The notes beneath the pieces are model-generated. The model made no database searches. It was not told the origin of the DNA and saw only the letters and a program-made list of their open reading frames with translations. Position numbers and translations under genes: made by a program. Positions 35,279 through 47,200 of a stretch of 64,000 nt of DNA are shown here, in pieces (position 1 is the first letter of the stretch; each line of letters starts with the position of its first letter). Source of the stretch: Crocodylus rhombifer (taxonomy: Eukaryota > Chordata > Crocodylia > Crocodylidae); the NCBI GenBank assembly GCA_038503035.1, contig JAVSML010024622.1, positions 391,255 to 455,254 on the forward strand, in the 5' to 3' direction.

Positions 35279-38200
35279 TGTCCATCTCAAATCTGTTGAG
35301 GGTACCTTTTTAATGGCTTTTATAAATCAAATTTAAAAGTGCATTTATATAAGTTTTCTAGTGCTGTAGCATGTAGGTGCCAAGCATCTAATTAAAATAA
35401 ATATGCACTGGCTGGTCAGGTGACCATTATTACTTTAATCTGATAGCTATTCTGAGTAAATGGTAGCTTTCTCAATGCTATTAAGTCCCCCTGGATTACT
35501 TACTGCATACTGACAGCCACCAGACTTTACTGACACTGATCTATACATACTCTTCATTGGGATGATCAGCAGTTGTTCCATAGAACATATATGGCTAGCC
35601 ACTCTTGAACAGCAAGCAATTGAGACAAGTGGACAAAGGCTGAATCAGTATTGTCAAACAGGGATGGGACTCTGTAGGAAGGTGCTGCTGACTACACATT
35701 TGGGGGCAGGTGAAAGAAATTAGTGAGGTCTAAGCAAAGATGCTATCCACTCAAGTCACTTTCTGGATACTCTTGACCAGCAATAGGAGGTTCTGCCTGG
35801 GTCAGTAATTCCCAAGAGATACCATGGACAGAGGTTATTGCTGAACTGACAAACAATATCATTTGGTTCCACCTTTCAGCATGTGATGATCATGCACATA
35901 GTGGGCATTTCAAGAAACATAACAGCTAGTCCATTAAGCAACTGAATCTGTAAGAACTCTAGTGTTCAGCACAGCATTTAGAGCAGAGGATGCAACAGTC
36001 TGAACATATGATCTTGCTCAGCAACTGCCTGGGAATAGCAAATAATTTCCTTCACAGCATTATTTCACTGTGGGTACACGGTGAACTTCTAGATGTGGGG
36101 AAGGAGGAATAGGGAAAGGGCAAATATAAATAGCGGGGGAAAGGAAGAAAAAGTAAAGAACCAACTCTATACGCGCTCTCAAATTGTCAGGGAGGTCATA
36201 ATGTGGCAATGACAAAGCATTACCACTTTTATTATAGTCATCATCCTTATGGAATTATAGGTGTACACACTAGCAAAAAATTTAAAGGAGTATATGACTA
36301 AAGGGTGAGATCCCTTGCTTTTATATGATCTCACAGTACCTTCCTTAACTTTGTGAGGAAGGATACTGAAGTAGGGGACCCATAAGTCTGATCCAGTATC
36401 AATACCTGTGTTCCTTTGATGCATGTATTCTGCCATATGTAGCCTGAATTGTAAAAAGAGGGTATTTTTAGGTCTTGAAGGTGTTCTGGATTTCTAGTGG
36501 TATCATAAGATATTAGGGGGAAGGGGGGAAGCAGTTGTGATGCTGCTTTTACCAGAACCCTAGGGGGAAAACAGTATTAATAATCAAATTTTAACTCCTT
36601 TTTCTTTCTTGAGATAAGTGGCCTGATCCTTGTCTTGCCCACAATGGCATGAAATAGGTGCTGCTACAACATTGTCAATTAAATTATACAGATATCAATC
36701 CAGTCTGCAAGCAGAATCTGTTGAGATTAATTCTTGCCTTCTGTCCTGCCAGTAAACAAGGATTAAATAGATGTCTTGCTATGCACAATAAAAACCTACT
36801 AGATGTAAATGGAGGTATTCTCTGTACCAAGAACTCCTGCAGTTTATTCCTTATATGGGGATTTAGTTTCCATGGTATTGCATGTTTTGGCAGAGAAGGG
36901 TGTATCTGAACATGACATTTAATAGATATTTAGTCAAGTGGTTGCTTCCATCATGCCAGAAAAAACCCAGTCTGTTATGATGATCCTGTTTAATTCAGAA
37001 CGACTCTTAAATGTTCTGCTTAGGAATCCTAACTATAGCTTTTCATGCTGTCATAGCAAGGGATCAAAATTTGACAAGAAAAGGAAATTGATTAAGAAGC
37101 TGGAATCCTTCCCTAGCGCCCTGTATACATCCTTGAAAATCTCTGTATAAAGTCTAATTTTCCCACATGCTAAAGAATCTATTACATTCACTTAGTCATC
37201 AGCACAAATCCCCTGTATAATGTCAGATCACAAATGGTTGACTCATTGCTCCAGGAAGGAGCGCCTGCGGCAAGTGTGCAAAACAAAGAGAGAACTTTAT
37301 ATTTGCTGTCTGGCTGTTCCTGGGTTGTGGCAGGGCTTAATACTAGCCTCAGTAAAGTCAATCTCTATGCTAGTTCTGTGAGCTGTAACTCAAGATTGAC
37401 AGTGCTGCTATCAGGCTAGAGAAAGATTTTTATCTAAGATGTATTACTACAATCTGACAGGTACAATATAACCACTGTGTGCGCTCTGTTCTTGTAATTG
37501 TTTAACCAGATTTTAACAATGCTAATATCTTAGCATAAAGCTGATCGTGAGTTAAGTAGCTGGAACAAGGCACTTGCCCACTGCCTGTTATGTGAATAAT
37601 CACTTTTGAAGTAAATATAAGTCAATGTCTGCTACTCTTTTAAGTAGGCCTTGGGTTTAAGATTGCATGCTGCTCTGCAAATGTTGCCTTCACAAATGTC
37701 ACTACAGAATCTGTGGAGGCAAATTTTGTTCCCAATAGGAGTTTATAGATCCTTTAAATGCGATGAGTAGCCTCATCTGCTCTACTTAGTGTAGTGATGT
37801 GCTTGTGCTATATACTGGATCCTGAAGCCAAAAGTCCTATGCACAGAAAAAGCTAGCAAATTTTGCTGAACACTACCAATACATCCCAGTTGTGACCACC
37901 TGCTTCACTTGGAGGAGGGAAATTTAAAAATGTTCTCAAACCTCATTCAGTCTCTTGCTTCTTTGCAGAGACCGCTAATCCTCAGAGTTGAGCTGGGGGG
38001 GGGGGTGTTAAAGATGAGGCCATTGCCTAGATTGAAATGACCAGTTTATTTCACACAGATCCTCTGATTTCTAAATTGATTCCCCCTCCCCCGGGGTGGA
38101 TTTGTTCTTCCAGATTTCTGAGCCTCAGCTCCCACCCAGGATGCTCCTTGGTCACTCTCAAGAGGTCACCTCTGTTGCCTGGTGTCCTTCAGACTTCACT

Positions 38201-41200
38201 AAGGTTCGTTTTTTTGCAAAAAACACATTTTGCCTATTAAACCGTTTGTATGAAGGGCCAAACATTGAAACATTATTTGACAAAAAGGAAAAGCTCTACA
38301 CCATCTTTTTTTATGTTGATACCCCTAAGCTCTAACCTAAAGGCTAGTGGGTGGTACTTCTGTCTTTCTCCAACCTGACATTATCAAAGACAAATCCATA
38401 CATCAGATAAAGGTTCAGTTTAATCAGTGTTTGGTGGGTGGAGGAAGGGGTTGGTTTGTTTTTTGAAAATTCTTAACTATGCTGCTATCTTAAAGTAGAC
38501 TTGGGGGAGTATTTTAATGGGAGGGAGAAAAGATGGTGTTTCTGTGTTTGATTTAGAAAGCCTTCTAGGAAGAGGAAATGAAATAAATTCATTCAAATAA
38601 ATTCTTTTCATGTAATTTGGGCTGCTCAAAAACATTTTCATAGAAAGACTTCTTCGGGCTTCAAGTTTATAGAGTAAATTGGGTTGTGTGGGTTTTTCTT
38701 GTTAAAAATCCACCAAATATCTTTTTAAAATATCAGAATTATCAAAGACAGGTTTTATACATTTTTTTTAAAGTTTTCTAGTCTAACAAATCTCTCTGCA
38801 TGATTAAGTCAAGCAATTTCAATTAGCACTTAAAACCTGCCAATAAAAAAACAAAAGGGCCTCTTTTTTATTAAGAAATGGATAATGTCAAGAAAATTAA
38901 GCTTTTAAAAACTTTCATGTAGGTTTTCATCAAGAAAATGTTCCTTTTAGGAATGTCAAATTTCTCATTTGCAAAACTTAAGCCACTCCATTAAGTTCTC
39001 AATCAAATCTTCAAGTCTGTTCAGTATGCTGCTGCTGTGAATTATTTCTGGTAACTTGAGTAGTTTAATAAGTCTTAACACCTTAAAATATTTGTTCTTA
39101 GAAATGTATAATTGTGATGCAGACAAATGTTAAAATAAGTGAATTTAAATATTATGGTCTAAAACTCGCAAGTCTTCCCCCCCTCCTCCCTCCAAGGCTT
39201 GTTACTCTGACAGGTTTTGTTAATATCTATAGCAGATACTTTGCTGTCTGGCCACTGTTATATTCTCTCTTCCATCCTTCTGCATACACAAATGCCCTTT
39301 CAAAAAGGGATATGTAATCTTCCAATGTGAATTCTAATTCAAAGCTAAATCTAAGCCAGTCCACACCAGACCATCTCTTTGCAAAGCAGAGTGACCCTTG
39401 ATTAGCATTTCCTCAGTATGGTCATCACTAGAAAGAAAGGCTTTTTTGGAATGGGTAGTGGGGTTAAGGGACTAGCCTCATTCCAAATTAGGAATAAGCC
39501 TGAAAAGTCCTAAAGTGTCATGTTGGTAGCTTGAGTTGCATCTATCCTTGCTGTTAATCATCAGGTAGTTTCTCTAGGTAGAGAGAGGCCTTCTGTTGAG
39601 ATTTGGCTAAGGAGAGGATAGCAGTTTTGAAGATGTTTCATGCAGCACAGAGAGATGTAAATTGAGACTGGTAAAGGGAGATACAAATTGCTGTATCACA
39701 TGTGGTTCTATATAAACCGGATCTGACCATGGTAGTATAAGACAACAGATAAACAGGGCAGTAATCTGCACTGACAAATAAAGAGAGAAAGGCAGATAAG
39801 GTGTTGTCCATCTCACAGATGCCCCTTGCCCAGTTCTAGGAGCAACAAGTTTCAACTTGGTGCAGAAGAGGGGAGAGAGCCAATAAAGCAGCGTACCTTG
39901 AGGTTTTTTTCAGGGGCACCATGGGATGCCATGCAATGTTGGAACTGTTAGGTGTGTAGAGATGATTCACAAGATGAACTCAATGATTTCAAATAAGAAT
40001 CCATAAAATACTCTGACCAGTTGTAGTCTTTCTGAATTCTTTGCAACAGACAAATTGCTTTAATATTTTTCTGTAATCAAAAAAATAAGTGAAAACTAAG
40101 AGCTGGCAGTTTCTGAGGGGTGTCTTGAGTCCAAAAAGGTTGAGAACCACTGCAATAAGGACTTGAAAAGAGTGGGTAATGAACTGCAGGCAGGTCAGAG
40201 GATCTTAGGTACAGCATCTTATAGGGTGTAGAGCATTTTATTAAGAGGTTTTATTAGCGGTACAGAGCATTTTATTAGTTGTGTAGAGGCCAAACAAGGC
40301 AGTTTACAGAGACTGTCAGTCACACTTCTTCCTCTTTTATACTAACTCCCAACATAAGGAGAGGAGATCAACAAAAATTCAAATATAGATCAGGCCTGTT
40401 CCATTGCTTGTTTGGAAGAAGTTTGAGTTACTATAAGATCTCTGCCCCACCTAAAGCAGGAGATGGGACCAAATGACTGACAGGGACTCCTGTTGATGGA
40501 ATGTTGCAAGGCTTGCTAAGGCTATGCTCAGCGATATGACCCTTTTTTTTCATGGTAATCCTTGCTGAAGCATCACGTTGCTAAAACACTGCAAATGTTT
40601 GTCCCCATCCAAGGACCTGGGAATTAAAAGAGTGCTGGGTATAGATGCAAAATGTTGAGTTCAAGTCATCTTCTGAATCTTGAATCCACAGCATTGGGTT
40701 GGTTTGGGGTTTCTGCTTTGTTTACCAAGTTACTGAAGCTTCAATAAATAAATAAATGCTGTGTGTATTGGCACTTCTAGCACAAATGGCTGTCTGTCAC
40801 AGAATCTTTCCCATCAGAGAGAGTTAAAGGGAAAATGGCACCTTTTTCTCTGTGGAACAGTGATTGGGCAAGGTACATCTATCTCCATTGGCAGTTCCTG
40901 GACTCTCAACGCTCTGTCAGGATCAGCTGCCTTTTAAATGGACTTTTTCCAAGGAGTGAGGGACCTGGTCTTACATGCTCTGATTTGTACTGTAGATTGC
41001 CACGTGTTCTGATGACAACACTGTGAGAGTCTGGCGCTTAAATCGTGGCTGTGAGGAGAAGAACCCAGCATCTGTTCATGTCAATTTGGTGGGTTGGGTC
41101 TGTCAGAAGAAACTGGATGAGCAGAGTGCAACAGGTAAGACCCTTGGGTGATTTTGTCCCACAACACAGGGGTATTCCCTGTGCTGGCCTTGGCTGCTGA

Positions 41201-44200
41201 CCTTCACATCTTTGAGCTAGTAATGCCCAGCCTCGCTCCATTTCTGTCTGTAAGTACTCTCACTACAGACTAAAGGAGCTGGCCAAAACTGTTTTTGTAG
41301 TTACGCTGCTGCATGCAGGATGTTGGCCTTGGATGCAAGGCAGGTTCATACAGTTTCTTGAGCACTAGTAAATCACTGGACACACGGGGCTTTGTAATTG
41401 CTGTTGTCAGACCCTACTCTCCCTGAGCACATGGAAGTAACAGGCAAATTTGAAAACACTGACAAATGAATTTAATGCATTTCACTTTTCTTTTGAAACT
41501 GATGAACCTTTTTAGCACAGGTACTCTACAAACATTGTCCTGACCTATATAGAGTACAAACTATGCATGATATTAGGTCAAGAGCCAAAAGACTTATGAG
41601 TAACCATATAGTTCATTGGGCTGGGCCCCAGCAGAGTCAACAGAACTTCAAGCCATTGTGATCCCATAGCTCAGCACTGCTCAGTGTATTTGTGTACTCC
41701 AGAACCCTCCTCCCCTTCCCAAAGGATCTATTTGCTAATTATACCCCGTTAATCCCCCATGACTGGGTGTTCTTATCATGAGTCCTGCCATCCTCCAAAA
41801 AATTGTTTGCAGAGAGATGCAGGACACCCTGCTTTTGTTCCATCGCCTGGAGGGCAGGGCCACACTACTCTAACTATGCATGGCCCACACTAATCATGTG
41901 CAAGAGGCTTAGGGAGGGGGTGACAGGGATTTGGGGTGAACTGTTTTGGGACCCCATTTGATGTTTAGCAGACATTTTAAGGCTGGTGAAGAAACAGGAA
42001 TTACTGGGAATGGGAAAGAGGTGCAGATCATCTACGGGAGTGAAGAAGTCGAAAAGTATGCAGTGTAGTAGCTAACCATGACTTGGAAAAGAGTCAGCAC
42101 TGAGAGGGACTGAGTGCAATGGTCAGTACCATACATCTTAGTCATATGGGCTCTACACTAACCTAGCCTTGGGGTCAGTTCCCATCGGTATGTTTGCCGT
42201 ATGTTTTATAATCCTGCTCAGCACTGGCTGTATTTTAATCAGTTTCATAATTGTTTTCCATTACTAAGCTCATGCAGCTTTTGACAGCAGTTTAATGATA
42301 TACAATGTATTTAATGAGGCTTCCTTATGTGGAACTGTAATATGAGTACCTGGGGGGGACCTCATTTTATACTTGAGTAAATACAGTAGATCTTTATTAA
42401 CCACAGTAACAGTATTAGGGTTAACTTGCTGGGGAATAGCAGGTAAAGGCAATAGGGTCTAATGTTTGCACAGGCCTGGTATTCTGTCTAGTAAAGGGTA
42501 TACAAAGCCTTGGAGCTTGGAAATTTTTCCTTTTGCCCAGCAAAATGAGTTCCACTGAATAGCAGAGTATCTGCTTGTCACAAAAACAAATACTTCCTTT
42601 CTATAGGATAGGGTAACTTTCCAGCATTGTAGGACTGTGTGCAAACATGCTTATAAACTCCTGTATCTCAGGAGAAATGTAATCCTCAGCTGCATTTCCT
42701 TATTTCAAATTAGTGTTGTAGCACACATCACAGTACACTTTTACTGCAAGCCTCAAATCTTTGCAGTTTGGTGACTGCATGGGTACATTTTAGAGATTCT
42801 TTTGCTGTTCACATGGAATATATTCATAGATATTCCAGAATAAATAAATAACTGAACACAGTAATTTTTCATTCATCAGCATGTTAGCACTAGTTAATAA
42901 ATACCATCCCCTTTTTGAGGGTGGGGGATCAGAAAGACTGTGATGTGTTAGAATTGGGAGACACCAAGTGTGTTGAGGATGGGCCCAGAAAGGAGGACCT
43001 GAATTATAAACACACTGCTGGAATTCCCCGTCTAGTGAAATTTAATGTTTCGCTATCTCTAGCACTTGCTTCAGCTGTTCTGAGCTGCTGTCGCCTTCCA
43101 GAAGGAGAGGTGATTTTATGATTTTGGGGTGTGCCCACATTGGAGAGGCCTTGAATCAGACCGCTAACACAATTTGTGTTGAATTTATATTTACTCTTCC
43201 ATTATTGTATGACAAGATGAAAAGGGGAAGGAACAAACGCACAGAAAATTGAAATAAGAGAAGCTTCTTTCTGATACAGCTTTAAGACTGAGACCAAAAA
43301 TGACTTGGCAGTGGCTGACGAATGTCATTTCCTGTGTTGCTCCATCTCCCTTACCCACTTTCCAAATGAGTTTCACCTTCACAAATGTAAATACAAATGG
43401 AAAGTTTCCTAATCCCCCTTAGTGGAATGACATTAGGGATAGCCCTTGCCAGTGCTTAACTGTCTTTCAGGAAACGGGGAGGACAATAGATGGGCAAATG
43501 CCAGCTCATTTCCCCTGTTGGTCCACCTACATATGCACACACACAGATGTGCACACAATCTCTCAAACTTTTTGTTTCAGTGAGCTGCTGAGAAACCATT
43601 TTACATTTTATTCCCAAGGAAGGAAATCTGGACATTAGTCTAGAAGCTTGGAAACCAAAAGCAACCTTTATGCTGTGTCTTAACAAATCAGGTTTGGCAA
43701 TTATACTAGAAAAGATATCATTCCTCCTTGTTTTCTCTGTATTAGAACAATCCAGGAGGAAAGAGGAAGCACACAGACTTTGCAAACACAACAGCAGGCT
43801 TCCTGCTGACCTTGGCTCTTTGAACACAAAACACATGCTGTTAGAGTACGGGAGTTATCTGCAAACTGATTTATAGTTGGCTAACCAAACTGTTTTGGAA
43901 CTGCCTGGATGAAAGTTAGGTAGCGTCTCACCCTCTTACTTGGAACAAATTGTGATGTTGTGGCTGTGTGTAGGCTGCTGGCCTATGCTATTAAATGTAG
44001 CAAGCACAACTTCTTTTTCTCTGGAACGTAGGTGTGTGATGGATTGCTCTATACTTGTACAAAACAGGCTCTCCAGAGCTGGGCTGCATCTTGAATTAGT
44101 GACGCTGGATTCTGGAGATTTAAAATTCATTTTCTAGAGCAACTTTAGGCGTTCTTCTGTTTAACTGGGTACTGTTAGACCTGAACAGTATTCATTCGAT

Positions 44201-47200
44201 GACTAGCTTGAAAGATGCTTGTAGATTTAAATAAAATAGCCTTGTAGAATGCCAGTAAGTGGAAATAATAGCCATGGACAAGACTTGTTAAAGGGTTTGA
44301 ATTCTGAATGTTTCTGAATATTTTTGGTTTGGGTACCAATTCCTGTAGAAAAGGTTAGTGTTTTTATTCTTGACCCAGCATTGGGAGGTTGGCATTAAGA
44401 GTTGCAGGCTCCCTTTCATCATCCCTCCTACCAAGCACGTAAGTCAAGATAGCAATTTTTTTCCTTATGCAGGCAATCCAGAACATGTCTTTCATACTGG
44501 GTTATATCCTCTTTCCAGAGATTACACCAGTAGCAGCAAACCCAGTCCCTAGTTTATGAATTTGTAGGTAATCGCAGAGGATTGGGGTGGCTGAGATTTA
44601 CTACCCCTCCCTTCCACTTTCAAAATCTTGCATCTCCAAGCATAACTAATTCTCTAGTTAAGATATAGTCCTGGAGTGCTCATTAAGGCAAAAGACAAGA
44701 TCTTATTAAGGTAAATTTAAGGTCTTCATAGCAGTGACCATTCTATAAATTCATAATAACCTGCTACTAACTGGACTAGCACATTTCATTGGGAAAGGAA
44801 CATACATGCTTTAAAGTTATTTGTTGCATTTGCATTGGGATCCAGTACTCAATCTATTTTGCTCTGATGCATCAATATTTGTATTTAAAGTACTGAGTAG
44901 TACTATAATCCTCAGGAAGGATAAGAATCAAAAGAAGCTTTATATGGTTTGCTACTGAGAGATTATATAGGTCCTTACACAATACAGGTCTTACCAGCAA
45001 GAACACAGTTCTAAAGAAAAAGGCAGGTTACCTGCACTAGACTTCCCATCATCCTAGCAAAGTACTTTACAACGTTCCAGCTGACTCTGAGAATTAAGGG
45101 TTTCAGATTATAAACCACTTGTATGCAGAAAATCCTCAGAGTCCTCTTGCTCCCTGTAGAAAACATCAAGTAGTTAATGTGATATCTTAATGTTATATCA
45201 CACCAACATAAGGCCAAAAAGATTCCTTCAGATGTACACAATTTCAGTATCTACAGATCTTGGACAAGCAACTAGCATATCCTTTTCAGGATACCTTTTT
45301 GTAAACATTTAATCTGAGATGTAGCACAGAGATCTATCATCAGATTTCTGGTACATATTAAACAAGTTATGATTCACTTTATAACAGAGGTATGAATTCA
45401 TTTGAGTAGATGGATTTAAAAACAGTATTTTTCCCCCTTTCCAGCATGGCTTGTGACTTCTGTAGTCACTGTGCTAGATGTCCAAGTCCATTCTTTTCTT
45501 TTCAATTATTTGTCAAAGCAGCATTTATTTTCTCTTGGAAATTTTCTTTATACAAGATGCAAGAAATTCCTAGCATGACATTTTTTACTTTAAGTAATTA
45601 ATTGATGCCCTGAACCAATTTATCCTTGCAGAAAATTCTAGGAGAAGGACTGTAGAAGCAAAGTATGATCTCCTTGTTCTCTCTGTTTTGCCATATTTCC
45701 TAGCGTATGACCATCAAAGCTGTGCTGGGACTCATTAACTATGTTGGAGAGCATTCCACTCTAAGGCTTTATCTATATTATAGCTACCTGTGGAATCTGA
45801 CCTTCTCCTGACCCAGTTCAACACTGTCATAAATTGTAGATAGCTGAAATCTAACTTTGTCCCCATAACTGAACCCTAAAGCCTTTATCGGTTCTGGACT
45901 TTAAGTGAACTAAAAGGACATGGGTCATATGTACAGTATGTCTAATTGTGCTGACTGGTGCCTTGGTTATAGCTGTTGTGGACAGGGACCATGTAACATC
46001 CTCTGGATTAGATGTGTTTTCATCTCTTCTCAGCTCAGGGGTGCTAGGTAGCAACATTCTCAGACAAGATCAGTGATTGAAGTGTGTTTTTAAGCCTTCT
46101 GTTTCAGTTACCTGATTGCCGTTCACTTAAATGGATATCAGAAACCAAATGAGCGTTCTCTGGGATGGGATTTTCAAAAGCACTCAGTGTTGGCCTAACT
46201 CTGATGCCTTGACATGGATGGGTGTTAAGGTGTTTAGACCTGGAGGGGCCCATTAGAGAAATAAATCAGCTCCTGAAATCAGAACCTCAGGGTATCCAGA
46301 GGTGCTCCTATTAAGGCTTACTTTGCTGCTGCTATACTACGTGACTCGCCTGATTTTTATTTTGTTTTCCTTCTTTTTTTTTCTCTTCTATCAGGACTGC
46401 CAGCCAGCAGAGAGAATACTCCTGCCAAACTCCCCATGACTGGTAACCCTTGTACTTCCTCACCACGTCAAGCAGCTTGTGCTCCAAGCTGTTTGGGTGA
46501 CCTTCCTCTTTCCACCAATACTCCAACATCCTCTCTCAAGATACCAACACCCAAGGCTCACACTCCAGCAAAGCAAAATGGCACTACTTTGGGTATTTCT
46601 CCTAAACAAGCATCTTGCTCCAAGATGTCCATTACCCATTGGGTTACCAGGACTCCATGCTCTTCCCTGCCAGAGACTGGAATAAAGACTCCATCTCCAA
46701 GAAAAGCTCTGACAGATGTCACGCAGAGTGTCCCAGAGGCAATTTGCTCTCCCAGAATACCCCACTTGCACTCAGTAAAGCGAGCCAAGAGAAGACTTGA
46801 GTCTAGCAAGGAAGATCACCTGGGGCAGAAGTGTCTGAAAGGCTGCAGCTGTGTGACTGAGTTGGACCCAATGACTAAGAAGTCCAAACTGAATTTGTGC
46901 CTTTTGGGAGCAAGTCATAAGACTGGCAGTGAAGACTGTCTGTGCCTTGCTGAGTTGAGTAGTAGACTTGAAAACTGTAGCCAGAACTCAAAGGAGCCTT
47001 CTCCTCCTGAAAGTCCCCTTAGTCCAGCAGGCTTCCAAACTCTTCCTTTTCAAACCTCCTATCAGAAAATGGCTGACATGTCAAACAAAGAAAATAGTTC
47101 TCCTGAAAAGAAGGATTGGCTCTCTGCTTTCGGGGAGAAGTTAAAGACAAATAAGGCCAGGAGCCAAAATTCATCAGGCAGCAGCACCCCCTTCCCTCGG

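Noticed and set aside
46460..46809. Minus-strand frames of 83 and 103 codons
   Set aside because: Shadows of DTL exon 14, which is firmly identified on the plus strand.
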